From Alistipes sp. (GTDB lineage: Bacteria; Bacteroidota; Bacteroidia; Bacteroidales; Rikenellaceae), in contig JALENN010000008.1 of NCBI GenBank assembly GCA_022767745.1, forward strand, positions 97,538 to 161,537: DNA of 64,000 bases. Direction: 5' to 3'. Under the pieces are notes generated by a model. It was given only the letters and a program-made list of their open reading frames with translations, had not been told where the DNA came from and did no database searches. The translations under genes and the position numbers were made by a program. Positions 50,540 to 59,379 of this stretch are shown here, in pieces; position 1 is the first letter of the stretch, and every line of letters begins with the position of its first letter.

Positions 50540-51359
50540 ATGGCGTGCAATCGCTCTCATCGCGCATCTTTATCATGTAGTATTCGTCGCTGCCGACCTT
50601 GCCGCGCTGCAGTATTCCCGTGATGGCGACTGTGCCGTCGGGCACGGCGTGGCGGGCATGGACGGCATATTCCGATGTGTATACGGCTACGATGCGGCCC
50701 GCAGCGTCGGCGAAGAAGTTGTAGCCGTGCCATGTACCCTCGGTGTTGGCCTCCCATGCCGAGGCGAACTGCTCGTCGGTGACGCACCGCAGCCTACCGA
50801 CGGTGATCAGCCGCCCGCACATGTCGGGTGTCATGCCGGCCGTGGTGACGGGTTGCGGGGCTACGGGGCGCCGCACGTCGCTGCGCATGACGTGGCGGTC
50901 GATGACGGCGCGCGCCGAGAAGTATGCCGTGGGGTAGTAGTCGTAGGATTCGGGCGCGAGGCCGATCTGCATGACGCCGTAATGTTCGCCCGCTGCGCAG
51001 CCGTCGAGCGTGACGGTTATGTAGTACCCTTCGGGATAGATGTTGTGCAGGCCCGTGATGCCGGCCATGATTTCGGCGCCGCCTGAGGCATCCTCGATGG
51101 TGAATGTCCTGTAGAAGTTTGAGGCGGCGTCGCTCGATGTGACATAGCCGCCGATGGTGATGTCGCGGTCGATCACTATCGTGCCGTCGCGGCACAGGTC
51201 GTGCAGGTCGGCAATCGCCATGTCGGGCACAGGGGGCGCGACGGGCTGCGATGCCGGGTCGTCGAAGTCGCGGCAGCCGCCTGCGGAGGCTGTCACGGCG
51301 GCGACGGCGGCGCACAGCAGCGCGTGCCTTGCGATACGATGTGAGATTGGAAACCGCAT
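50532..51359 (-). CDS. DUF5689-like lipoprotein, first of a pair
   Basis: 275 residues; a lipoprotein-type signal (HALLCAAVAAVTASAGGCRD, Cys29). DUF5689 features: MAIADLHDLC, VIDRDITIGGYVTSSD, FTIEDASGGAEIMAGI and GILQRGKVGSDEYYMI. The -7 box ends five bases before the ATG, so the mRNA is predicted to be leaderless. The next gene of the same family overlaps its 3' end. Members of this family often accompany TonB-dependent receptors in Bacteroidota; a receptor-like barrel lies 3 kb away on the opposite strand. Confidence 0.8.
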   Translation of the reverse strand: MRFPISHRIARHALLCAAVAAVTASAGGCRDFDDPASQPVAPPVPDMAIADLHDLCRDGTIVIDRDITIGGYVTSSDAASNFYRTFTIEDASGGAEIMAGITGLHNIYPEGYYITVTLDGCAAGEHYGVMQIGLAPESYDYYPTAYFSARAVIDRHVMRSDVRRPVAPQPVTTAGMTPDMCGRLITVGRLRCVTDEQFASAWEANTEGTWHGYNFFADAAGRIVAVYTSEYAVHARHAVPDGTVAITGILQRGKVGSDEYYMIKMRDESDCTPYE

Positions 51360-51364
51360 ATGAA

Positions 51365-51372
51365 CAAAGATA
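51365..51372 (-). promoter_or_regulatory. -7 box of the DUF5689 lipoprotein pair
   Basis: TATCTTTG on the minus strand, five bases from the ATG at 51359. It faces the MscS promoter 22 bases away. Confidence 0.6.
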
Positions 51373-51394
51373 GCTGTTTTTACGGAAAAATGTG

Positions 51395-51402
51395 TATTTT
51401 TG
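51395..51402 (+). promoter_or_regulatory. -7 box of the MscS-type channel gene
   Basis: TATTTTTG, 21 bases before the ATG at 51424. The two opposed promoters occupy the 64-base gap, so polymerases may interfere. Confidence 0.55.
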
Positions 51403-51423
51403 TCTCCTATACTGATTGCCGCT

Positions 51424-52350
51424 ATGTTTAAGTTTCAGATACAGACTCCCGCTGCGGAGCCCATCGAGCAGCTGATCGTGCCCGACAGCGTACAGAAGGC
51501 GCGTTTTGCCGAGACCATCAAGGAGTTGTCGAACCTCGACATGCACGAAATTTTCAAGGAGATCCTCTCGTGGCTGGTGTGGACCGGAATTAAGGTGTGC
51601 ATCGCGCTGCTGATATATTACGTCGGCCGGTGGCTGTTGCACCGCCTGGTGAACATGTTCGACCGCATAATGACGCGTCGCGGCACCGAGATCACGCTCC
51701 ACACGTTCCTGCTGACGCTGATACGCACGTGCGGATACATCGTTCTGGTGGTGGTTATTGTGTCGGTGCTGGGTGTCGATTCGGCGTCGTTCGTGGCCAT
51801 ACTGGCATCGATGGGTTTGGCCATAGGTATGGCCCTGAGCGGCACGTTGCAGAACTTCGCCGGCGGAGTCATGATACTTGTGTTGCGCCCCTACAAGGTG
51901 GGCGACTACATCGAGGCGCAGGGCGTAAAGGGTACGGTACAGGCCATCAGGCTCTTTACCACCACAATTACGACCTTCGACAAGCAGACGATATACATCC
52001 CCAACAACTCGATATCGACATCCATCATCAACAACTACTCGGCGGCCGACAAGCGCCGTTGCAGCTGGAAGATATCGGTTTCGTACGGCGACGACTACGA
52101 CGTGATACGCGCCGCCATGCTCGAGATTATCAAGCGCGACAGCCGCGTGCTGGACGACCCTGCGCCGTATGTGCGTATCGACAACCTTGCCGACAGCGCC
52201 GTGGTGATCGAGGCGCGCGCGTGGGTCATGAACGCCGACTACTGGGATGTGCTGGACCGCATAATGGAGGCATTCTACAAGGAGCTTCCCGAGCGCGGCG
52301 CCAATTTCCCCTTCCCGCAGCTGGATGTTCATCTGTCGAAGGAGAATTGA
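51424..52350 (+). CDS. Small-conductance mechanosensitive channel
   Basis: 308 residues from the ATG at 51424. Three membrane helices; the pore helix and following region read LASMGLAIGMALSGTLQNFAGGVMILVLRPYKVGDYIE, the MscS signature. The beta domain follows (GTVQAIRLFTTTITTFDKQTIYIPNNSI) and then the alpha/beta C-terminal vestibule (ISVSYGDDYDV). It opens under membrane tension to release solutes on osmotic downshock. Probably single; DUF5606 follows by 48 bases. Confidence 0.93.
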   Translation: MFKFQIQTPAAEPIEQLIVPDSVQKARFAETIKELSNLDMHEIFKEILSWLVWTGIKVCIALLIYYVGRWLLHRLVNMFDRIMTRRGTEITLHTFLLTLIRTCGYIVLVVVIVSVLGVDSASFVAILASMGLAIGMALSGTLQNFAGGVMILVLRPYKVGDYIEAQGVKGTVQAIRLFTTTITTFDKQTIYIPNNSISTSIINNYSAADKRRCSWKISVSYGDDYDVIRAAMLEIIKRDSRVLDDPAPYVRIDNLADSAVVIEARAWVMNADYWDVLDRIMEAFYKELPERGANFPFPQLDVHLSKEN

Positions 52351-52398
52351 ACGTAAAGGAATATGTTTTATATATAATTCATCAAACACTTCAAAATT

Positions 52399-52836
52399 AT
52401 GGAATTCAAGGATATTCTGGCCATTTCGGGTATGCCGGGCCTTTATCGCTATGTGGCTCAGTCTACGCGCGGAATCATCGTCGAGTCGCTTGTTGACGGC
52501 AAGCGCATGAACGTCGCAGGCACGTCGCGTGTGAGCGCGCTGTCGGAGATCTCGATGTTCACCGAGGGTGACGACATAGCTCTGGCCGAGGTCTTCACCC
52601 GCATGTATACCCACACGGGCGGCAAGGAGGGTCTCTCGCACAAGGAGTCGCCCGAGCGCATCAAGGCATATTTTGCCGAGGTATTGCCCGAGTATGACCG
52701 CGACCGCGTGCATGTGTCGGACATGAAGAAGGCGCTTTCGTGGTTCAACATCCTCGTAGGCGCCGGCCTCACGGAGTTCAAGCTGCCCGACGAGGAGGGC
52801 GAAGCTGCGGCCGAGGAGCCTGCAAAGGCCGAATAG
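52399..52836 (+). CDS. DUF5606-like conserved protein
   Basis: 145 residues, no signal peptide, cytoplasmic. It begins MEFKDILAISGMPGLYRYV and has the HVSDMKKALSWFNILV segment that I associate with DUF5606, a core Bacteroidota family with no known role. The tail is acidic and Ala-rich (DEEGEAAAEEPAKAE). It may share the MscS transcript; no -7 box is seen in the 48-base gap. Confidence 0.82.
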   Translation: MEFKDILAISGMPGLYRYVAQSTRGIIVESLVDGKRMNVAGTSRVSALSEISMFTEGDDIALAEVFTRMYTHTGGKEGLSHKESPERIKAYFAEVLPEYDRDRVHVSDMKKALSWFNILVGAGLTEFKLPDEEGEAAAEEPAKAE

Positions 52837-52856
52837 CCGCTGCGATACGGTCTGTG

Positions 52857-52886
52857 CGGCCCGCCTTCGCCAGAAGGCGGGCCGTG
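52857..52886 (+). terminator. Terminator after DUF5606
   Basis: CGGCCCGCCTTC and its complement form a perfect stem with a GCCA loop; the trailing T-tract is weak (TGCTGCTT). Confidence 0.7.
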
Positions 52887-52912
52887 CTGCTTATGTGGCC
52901 GAAGAAACGAAA

Positions 52913-52946
52913 TACGGGCCCGAATCTCGAATGATTCGGGCCCGTA
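52913..52946 (-). terminator. Terminator after the GH43 gene
   Basis: A perfect 14-base stem (TACGGGCCCGAATC and complement) with a six-base loop, 18 bases past the minus-strand stop. On that strand TTTCGTTTCTTC follows. Confidence 0.8.
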
Positions 52947-52964
52947 CCGTATCGTTTGGGCGGG

Positions 52965-53978
52965 TTACTCCATGCCGTTTATTGTCGGCATCTGCATTTT
53001 ACCCGAGGGCTTGCCGTTGGTGCCTATCTTCGGCCAGCCGTCTACCCATATTACCTTGTCGAGGAAGAGCTTGCGGCCGCCGCTGCCACCGTCGGAGGTG
53101 GTGTAGCCGTGGTAGAAGATCCAGTCCTGACCGGCATCGTCGGTGATGATCTGCGAATCGTGGCCGGGGCCTACTACCGTGCTGCTGTTGTCGAGCAGTA
53201 CGAGGTGGTTGTTGCTGAGCATCTGCTTGCCGTTCTTGTCGACGTAGGGGCCGAAGAGCGACTTGCTGCGTCCTACGACGGTCTTATAGGTGCTGTTCAG
53301 GCCGTTGCAGCATGCTCCAACCGAGGCGAAGAGATAGTAGTAACCGTCGCGCTTGTGGATGTATGCGCCCTCGTATGCCGTGCCGGCTATCTGTACCAGG
53401 TCCTTCGGGTCGGCTACCGAGAGTCCGTCCTCCGAGAGTTCGGTGATGTATATGCCGTGGAAACTGCCCCATGCGAGGTATTTGCGGCCATCCTCGACGA
53501 AGAGCACGGGGTCGATCGAGTTCTGCACGCCGATCTCCTTCGAGATGAACAGCTTGCCGTGGTCGGTGAAGGGCCCCGTGGGCGAGTCCGACGTTGCGCA
53601 GCCTATGCCGCAGTCCCATTCGCCGCCCCATACCGACATCGAGTAGTAGAGTATGTATTTGCCGTCGACATAGTTGATGTCGGGAGCCCACAGGCCGCCG
53701 CCCTGCACGAAGTTGGGGCGTCCGCCCTCGGGATATATGCCTCCGAGGTACTCCCATGTAACCATGTCGCTCGATTCGTAGACGGGGGTGTTGCCGTCGC
53801 GCTCGGTCGAGTAGACATAGAACTTGCCGTTTTCGGCACGGATGACCGTCGGGTCTGGTGCGTCGCGGTTGAGCACGGGGTTGGTGTAGGTCTTCAGGAT
53901 GGGAGCCTCCTTGTCGCCGTTCGATTGGCATGCCAGCAGAGCGCATGGCAATGTCAGCAGAAGTATCAGTTTTTTCAT
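52965..53978 (-). CDS. GH43-family glycoside hydrolase lipoprotein, arabinan-active type
   Basis: 337 residues with a lipobox (ALLAC, Cys17). The five-bladed propeller triad is visible: Asp42 in DAPDPTVI (base), Asp156 in NSIDPVLF (pKa modulator) and Glu203 in AYEGAYI (acid). GGLWAPD, GHDSQI and FYHGYT are typical of GH43 members acting on arabinan, notably endo-1,5-alpha-L-arabinanases. It probably trims arabinose-rich plant polymer at the cell surface. No SusC/SusD pair is near, so it is an isolated enzyme rather than part of a visible polysaccharide-utilisation locus. Confidence 0.9.
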   Translation of the reverse strand: MKKLILLLTLPCALLACQSNGDKEAPILKTYTNPVLNRDAPDPTVIRAENGKFYVYSTERDGNTPVYESSDMVTWEYLGGIYPEGGRPNFVQGGGLWAPDINYVDGKYILYYSMSVWGGEWDCGIGCATSDSPTGPFTDHGKLFISKEIGVQNSIDPVLFVEDGRKYLAWGSFHGIYITELSEDGLSVADPKDLVQIAGTAYEGAYIHKRDGYYYLFASVGACCNGLNSTYKTVVGRSKSLFGPYVDKNGKQMLSNNHLVLLDNSSTVVGPGHDSQIITDDAGQDWIFYHGYTTSDGGSGGRKLFLDKVIWVDGWPKIGTNGKPSGKMQMPTINGME

Positions 53979-54058
53979 GTTTGTATGTTGTTTGTTTCGA
54001 GTGCGTTCGTTGTGCCGCAGAAGATTTTGCGGCAGTCGCAGTCCGATGTTGTGCGTAA

Positions 54059-54066
54059 CAAAATTA
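54059..54066 (-). promoter_or_regulatory. -7 box of the GH43 gene
   Basis: TAATTTTG on the minus strand, 80 bases before the ATG at 53978. Confidence 0.45.
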
Positions 54067-54152
54067 CGCTTTTTGTATGAAAATACAAGCGTGAGGCGGC
54101 GAAAATAGTCCGGGTTTGCTCCCGTCGTATGCCCTACGGCCGTTCCGTTACG

Positions 54153-54196
54153 GGAAAAAACAACCGGGGCCGTTCCACATATGGAACAGCCCCGGG
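54153..54196 (-). terminator. Terminator after argS
   Basis: CCGGGGC pairs with GCCCCGG around an inner GTTCCA/TGGAAC stem; on the minus strand TTGTTTTTTCCC follows. Confidence 0.85.
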
Positions 54197-54245
54197 CCTT
54201 CCGGATTTCCCGGAGTATGTTTTTTAACGCGTTGTACAGAGCCTG

Positions 54246-56024
54246 TTACATTCTCTGAGGAACGTCTATGCCCAGCAGATTCATCGCACGGCGTATTACG
54301 CGGGCGACCTCGGCGGCAAGCATCAGGCGCATGCGGCGCTTCTGCTCGTCCTCCTCGCGCAGGATCGAGTGGTCGTGGTAGTAGCCGTTGAAGGTCTTGG
54401 CCAGGTCGTAGGCGTAGGCTGCGATGAGCGAGGGGGCGAAGTTCTCGCCTGCGGCGGCAACCACCGACGGGAAGTCGGCCAGCGACTTGATGATGGCCGT
54501 CTCCTCGGGCAGCAGTTCCGAGCACGAGTGCGACTTGTAGTCGATGCCCGCCTCGTCGGCCTTGCGCAGTATCGAGCAGATACGTGCGTGGGTGTACTGT
54601 ATGAATGGGCCCGTGTTGCCGTTGAAGTCGATCGACTCGCGGGGGTCGAACAGCATGGTCTTCTTGGGGTCGACCTTCAGGATGAAGTACTTGAGTGCGC
54701 CCAGTCCCACCATGCGGCAGACCTCGTCGGCCTCCTCCTTGGTGCATCCGTCGAGCTTGCCCAGTTCGTTCGACATCTCGCGTGCCGTGTCCACCATGTC
54801 GGCTATGAGGTCGTCGGCGTCGACAACGGTGCCCTCGCGCGACTTCATCTTGCCCTCGGGCAACTCGACCATGCCGTACGAAAGGTGGTATATCTCGTCG
54901 CTCCATGCGTATCCCAGCTTCTTGAGCACGAGTTTCAGTACCTGGAAGTGGTAGTTCTGCTCGTTGCCCACGACGTAGATCATCTCGTCGAGGCTGTTCT
55001 CCTCGAAGCGGCGCAGCGCCGTACCGAGGTCCTGCGTCATGTATACCGACGTGCCGTCGCCGCGCAGCAGCAGTTTCTGGTCGAGGCCGTCGGCCGTAAG
55101 GTCGATCCACACCGAGTTGTCCTCCTTGCGGAAGAAGACCCCCTTGTCGAGTCCCTCCTGCACGAGGCTCTTGCCCAGCAGGTAGGTCTGCGATTCGTAA
55201 TATACCTTGTCGAAATCGACGCCCAGAGCCTTGTACGTCACGTCGAATCCCTCGTATACCCATCCGTTCATCGTCTGCCAGAGCTGGTATACCTCGGGGT
55301 CCTTGGCCTCCCAGCGGCGCAGCATTTCCTGTGCTTGCTGCATGATGGGGGCCTTCTTCTTGGCCTCGTCCTCGCTCATGCCTTGTGCCACGAGCTCCTT
55401 GATCTGGGCCTTGTAGTGCTTGTCGAACTCGACGTAGTACTTGCCGACCAGGTGGTCGCCCTTCATGCCCGACGAGGCGGGCGTCTCGCCGCCGCCGTAA
55501 AGCTGCCATGCGAGCATCGACTTGCAGATGTGTATGCCGCGGTCGTTCACCAGGTTGACCTTTATGACGTTGTGGCCGTTGGCCTTGAGTATCTGCGCCA
55601 CCGAATATCCGAGCAGGTTGTTGCGGATATGGCCCAGGTGCAGGGGCTTGTTGGTGTTGGGCGACGAGTACTCGATCATTATGGTGCGTCCCGTGGGTGC
55701 CGCGTTGCCGAACGAGGCGTCGGCGGCGATCTCGGCGAAGCGGCCGATCCAGAAGGCGGGTGCGAGGCTCAGGTTAAGGAAGCCCTTGATTACGTTGTAT
55801 GAGCTGATCTGCGGGTTGTCGGCCACGATGCGTGCGCCGATCTCCTCGGCCGTGGCCTCGGGCGACTTGCGGCTCTTCTTGAGCAGCGGGAATGTTACGA
55901 GCGTGTAGTCGCCTTCGAACTCCTTGCGTGTCTTCTGTATCTGCAGGGCCGAGGCGTCGACGGGGCCGTAGAGCTCCTCGACGGCCTGACGGGCAATCTG
56001 CGAAATGAGATTTTCGATGTTCAT
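54246..56024 (-). CDS. argS: Arginine--tRNA ligase
   Basis: 592 residues, class I synthetase of usual length. The N-terminal Add-1 domain (about 1-110) precedes the catalytic core, with EYSSPNTNKPLHLGHIRNN (HIGH motif, LHLGH) and the later GxM-K-SREG segment (GKMKSREG) taking the place of KMSKS. The C-terminal DALR anticodon domain ends in DVPQRM. It charges tRNA-Arg. Own promoter and terminator. Confidence 0.97.
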   Translation of the reverse strand: MNIENLISQIARQAVEELYGPVDASALQIQKTRKEFEGDYTLVTFPLLKKSRKSPEATAEEIGARIVADNPQISSYNVIKGFLNLSLAPAFWIGRFAEIAADASFGNAAPTGRTIMIEYSSPNTNKPLHLGHIRNNLLGYSVAQILKANGHNVIKVNLVNDRGIHICKSMLAWQLYGGGETPASSGMKGDHLVGKYYVEFDKHYKAQIKELVAQGMSEDEAKKKAPIMQQAQEMLRRWEAKDPEVYQLWQTMNGWVYEGFDVTYKALGVDFDKVYYESQTYLLGKSLVQEGLDKGVFFRKEDNSVWIDLTADGLDQKLLLRGDGTSVYMTQDLGTALRRFEENSLDEMIYVVGNEQNYHFQVLKLVLKKLGYAWSDEIYHLSYGMVELPEGKMKSREGTVVDADDLIADMVDTAREMSNELGKLDGCTKEEADEVCRMVGLGALKYFILKVDPKKTMLFDPRESIDFNGNTGPFIQYTHARICSILRKADEAGIDYKSHSCSELLPEETAIIKSLADFPSVVAAAGENFAPSLIAAYAYDLAKTFNGYYHDHSILREEDEQKRRMRLMLAAEVARVIRRAMNLLGIDVPQRM

Positions 56025-56046
56025 GGTGCTTGTTTCGATTTTGCCG

Positions 56047-56054
56047 CAAATTTA
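56047..56054 (-). promoter_or_regulatory. -7 box of argS
   Basis: TAAATTTG on the minus strand, 22 bases before the start codon. Confidence 0.55.
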
Positions 56055-56224
56055 ATGTTTTTCGCCGAATAAGCACCCTTGTCGCGTCATATTTCGGATT
56101 TTAAGTCGTCGCGATACCGGCCGGGGTGCGCTTCCGGCCCGCGCTGAGTGCGGCGTGCGGGGCGGCCGTGGCGGATGCCGCGACCTGGGTGCGGAATAGA
56201 TTTGTGTATGCGGCGCGCTTTTCA

Positions 56225-56232
56225 TATCTTTG
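56225..56232 (+). promoter_or_regulatory. -7 box of the CNNM/CorC-dusB unit
   Basis: TATCTTTG, 16 bases before the ATG at 56249. Confidence 0.6.
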
Positions 56233-56248
56233 CGCAATAGTCTAAACG

Positions 56249-57535
56249 ATGGAAATATTCATAATTGTAATTCTTATTCTTCTCAACGGCCTGTTCGCCA
56301 TGTCGGAGGTGGCCCTCATCTCGGCGCGCAAGTCGAGCCTCAAGACGCAGGCGGCGCAGGGCAGCCGCTCAGCCAGGCTGGCGCTGCGTCTGGCCGAGGA
56401 TCCCGACCGTTTCCTTTCGACGGTGCAGATAGGCATCACGCTGATCGGTATCCTTACGGGTATCTATTCGGGTGCTACGCTGGCCGACCGCTTCGGCCAG
56501 ATGCTGGCACGTCTGGGTATGCCGCTGGCGACGGCGACGACCATAGCGCAGGCGGCCATCGTTATCGTGGTGACCTACCTTACGATAGTTTTCGGCGAGC
56601 TTGTGCCCAAGCGCATCGGAATGAACGCTGCCGAGGGCGTCGCCAAGGCTGTGGCGCGTCCCATGCATGCGCTGTCGGTTGTGGCGTCACCCTTCGTATG
56701 GCTGTTGTCGGGCAGCATCGAGCTGGTGTCGCGCATATTCCACCTGCACGAGGCCGATTCGAAGGTTACCGAGGCCGAGATCAAGTCGATAATACAGGAG
56801 GGCGCCGAGCACGGCGAGGTGAAGGAGGTCGAGCAGCGTATCGTGGGCCGTGTCTTCTCGCTCGGCGACCGTACGGTGGAGTCGATCATGACGCACCGCA
56901 ACGATCTGGTGTGGCTCGACGTGGAGATGACGCGCGGCGAGATCCGCGAGCGCGTGAACAGCGATCCCCATTCGATATATCCCCTGGCGCAGCGCAACCC
57001 CGACACACTGTTGGGCGTGGTCTATCTGAAAGACCTCTTCGCTCACCTCGACGACGAGGAGTTCGACATACGGGCCTATTCGCAGCCCGTGAAGTTCTTC
57101 CACGAGCAGACCGAGGTATACAATGCACTCGACCAGCTGCGCGACGAACATGTCGGCTACGGCATCGTGTGCGACGAGTTCGGCATCACGCAGGGCATAT
57201 TCACGCTGCGCGACATACTCGAGGCGCTGGTGGGTACGATGCCCGAGGAGCGCGAGGAGCCCGACATCGTCGAGCGCGAGGACGGCTCGTGCCTGGTGGA
57301 CGGCCAGTGTCCGTTCTACGACTTTTTGGTGCACTTCGGGGTGGAGGATCTCTTCCCGCATACGGAATACAACACCGTGAGCGGTCTTATACTCGACAGC
57401 CTTGAGCATATACCCTCGACGGGCGAGACGCTCAAGTGGAACGGTTTCATGTTTGAAATAGTGGATATGGACGGCGCGCGTATCGACAAGATACTCGTGA
57501 CGCCCGACTCTTCGTTGAAGGATGAAAATAGCTGA
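56249..57535 (+). CDS. CNNM/CorC-type ion transport protein (HlyC/CorC family)
   Basis: 428 residues. The CNNM membrane domain (1-180) starts MEIFIIVILILLNGLFAMSEVALISAR and includes GITLIGILTGIYSGATLA and VFGELVPKRI. A CBS pair (about 200-330, VESIMTHRNDLVWL) and a CorC_HlyC domain (~345-425) follow. Relatives export or sense Mg2+ or Na+ at the inner membrane. It overlaps dusB by 14 bases, so the two are expressed together. Confidence 0.9.
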   Translation: MEIFIIVILILLNGLFAMSEVALISARKSSLKTQAAQGSRSARLALRLAEDPDRFLSTVQIGITLIGILTGIYSGATLADRFGQMLARLGMPLATATTIAQAAIVIVVTYLTIVFGELVPKRIGMNAAEGVAKAVARPMHALSVVASPFVWLLSGSIELVSRIFHLHEADSKVTEAEIKSIIQEGAEHGEVKEVEQRIVGRVFSLGDRTVESIMTHRNDLVWLDVEMTRGEIRERVNSDPHSIYPLAQRNPDTLLGVVYLKDLFAHLDDEEFDIRAYSQPVKFFHEQTEVYNALDQLRDEHVGYGIVCDEFGITQGIFTLRDILEALVGTMPEEREEPDIVEREDGSCLVDGQCPFYDFLVHFGVEDLFPHTEYNTVSGLILDSLEHIPSTGETLKWNGFMFEIVDMDGARIDKILVTPDSSLKDENS

Positions 57536-58544
57536 TATTGATCTTGGGCCGCAGCCGCTCTTCCTGGCGCCGATGGAGGATGTTACCGACCCGTCGTTCC
57601 GATACATGTGCAAGCGTTTCGGGGCCGACGTGGTTACGACGGAGTTCATCTCGAGCGACGGGCTTATACGCGACGCGTGGAAGTCGCGTGCGAAATTGAA
57701 TATAGCCGATGCCGAGCGTCCGGTCGGAATACAGATATACGGACACCTGATCGAGCCCATGGTCGAGGCGGCGCGTATCGCCGAGAGCGCTTCGCCCGAC
57801 TTCATCGACATAAACTTCGGCTGCCAGGTGAAGAAGATCGCGGGCCGCGGCGCGGGCTCGGGCATGATGCGCGACGTGCCGCTGATGGTGGAGATGACGC
57901 GCCGCATAGTCGAGGCGGTCAATACACCCGTCACCGTGAAGACGCGCCTGGGGTGGGACGACGATTCGAAGAACATTGTCGACATAGCGCTCCGCCTGCA
58001 GGATGTCGGCATCGCCGCCATTACGATCCACGGCCGTACGCGTGCGCAGATGTACCGCGGCGAGGCCGACTGGACGCTTATAGGCGAGGTTAAGCACCAT
58101 CCCGACATGCGGATTCCAGTCGTGGGCAACGGCGATGTCGATTCGGGCCCCAAGGCCAAGGAGATGTTCGACCGTTATGGTGTCGATGGTGTGATGATAG
58201 GCCGCGCGACGTACGGCCGCCCGTGGATATTCCGCGAGGTGAAGCACTTCATGGCCACGGGCGAGGTGATGCCGCAGCCGTCGGTGGTGGAGCGTGTCGC
58301 CATTGCCAAGGAGCATCTGGCCAAGTCGATCGAGATAAAGGGCGAGCGTGTCGGCATTCTTGAGATGCGCCGCCACCTGTCGAACTATTTCAAGGGGTTG
58401 CCCGATTTCAAGGCCACGCGTTTGAAGCTGGTCACGCTGAACGACCCTGCGGAGCTGGTGGAGGTTATCGACTCGATAGCCGACCGCTGGGGCGACTACG
58501 ACATGGGGGCTGCCGTACCGCCGCCTCTGGCGCACGACATCTGA
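57522..58544 (+). CDS. dusB: tRNA-dihydrouridine synthase (DusB-like)
   Basis: 340 residues. FMN barrel: LFLAPMEDVTDPSFR, GIQIYGH, FIDINFGC (Cys101 as the likely proton donor), KTRLGW, ITIHGRTRAQMYRGEADW, GNGDVDS and MIGRATYGRPW. It reduces specific uridines of tRNA to dihydrouridine using NADPH. The Cys motif reads GCQVKK where most relatives have GCPVKK. It starts inside the 3' end of the CorC-like gene. Confidence 0.94.
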   Translation: MKIADIDLGPQPLFLAPMEDVTDPSFRYMCKRFGADVVTTEFISSDGLIRDAWKSRAKLNIADAERPVGIQIYGHLIEPMVEAARIAESASPDFIDINFGCQVKKIAGRGAGSGMMRDVPLMVEMTRRIVEAVNTPVTVKTRLGWDDDSKNIVDIALRLQDVGIAAITIHGRTRAQMYRGEADWTLIGEVKHHPDMRIPVVGNGDVDSGPKAKEMFDRYGVDGVMIGRATYGRPWIFREVKHFMATGEVMPQPSVVERVAIAKEHLAKSIEIKGERVGILEMRRHLSNYFKGLPDFKATRLKLVTLNDPAELVEVIDSIADRWGDYDMGAAVPPPLAHDI

Positions 58545-58618
58545 CGGGCCGCACCAAGGAATCGACCGTAATGAAACCGTTGCAAGTGTGAATTTATAAC
58601 TTCCGTTTTGTAGCTGCC

Positions 58619-59218
58619 ATGCCCGATTTCGACATATTTACCGAGGCGAACAGGAGGGATATGGATGACCTCAAGCGCATGATCATGGAGTGCGGCGAAC
58701 GCATCGAGATCCCGCGTAACGGATATTTCGTGCAGGCGGGCGACTATTGCGGCGCGGTGGGATATATCTGTCACGGCAGCTTCAAGTGCGGGCGCACGGA
58801 CTGCCGCGGCAAGGAGCGTATATTGGCATTCATGTTCGAGGGCGAGTTCATCGCCGACTACCTGCCGGCGCGCAATGCCACGCCGGCGGTGATCGATATG
58901 CGTGCGATGGAGGACTCGGTCGTTTACCGCATATCGATTGCCGACCACCGCGACTTCTTCGAACGCGAGATCGACGGGTGTGTGTATGTCCGCCGCTTTA
59001 TCGAGGAGCTGGCCTTCTGCCACATGCGCAAATCGCTGTCGCTGGCGTGCGAGAGCCCTGAGGAGCGGTATTTCGGCCTGCAGGCGCGTGTGCCCGACAT
59101 CTTCTCGCGCGTCAACCTTAAGGACATCGCGTCGTATATAGGCGTCACGCCCGAAACCCTGAGCCGCATGCGCACGGCATACCTCCGCCGAAATGGTGGC
59201 GGCGATGCAAAATATTGA
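58619..59218 (+). CDS. Crp/Fnr-family transcriptional regulator
   Basis: 199 residues. A cyclic-nucleotide-binding-like beta roll (20-115: YFVQAGDYCGAVGYICHGSFK) is linked by a helix to a winged helix-turn-helix (VNLKDIASYIGVTPETLSRMR, about 163-183). Several Cys residues (24, 46, 53, 60, 64) occur but without a clear Fnr-type iron-sulfur spacing, so the effector is unknown. It may sense redox or a nucleotide. It follows dusB by 74 bases; no -7 box is obvious there. Targets cannot be told. Confidence 0.88.
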   Translation: MPDFDIFTEANRRDMDDLKRMIMECGERIEIPRNGYFVQAGDYCGAVGYICHGSFKCGRTDCRGKERILAFMFEGEFIADYLPARNATPAVIDMRAMEDSVVYRISIADHRDFFEREIDGCVYVRRFIEELAFCHMRKSLSLACESPEERYFGLQARVPDIFSRVNLKDIASYIGVTPETLSRMRTAYLRRNGGGDAKY

Positions 59219-59379
59219 TTTGAATCAAGAGTTTTTTCATTTTGCGGCGGCGCATTCATCCCGTAAGGCATAGTTTCGTAAATTTGGCATACCGTTGTGT
59301 GCGGTGGGGCGGTGTTGCCTTGGCCTGCCGCATGTATCGTGCATGAAACATCCGTTTTTTATTTGTGTCTGATTTTGCT

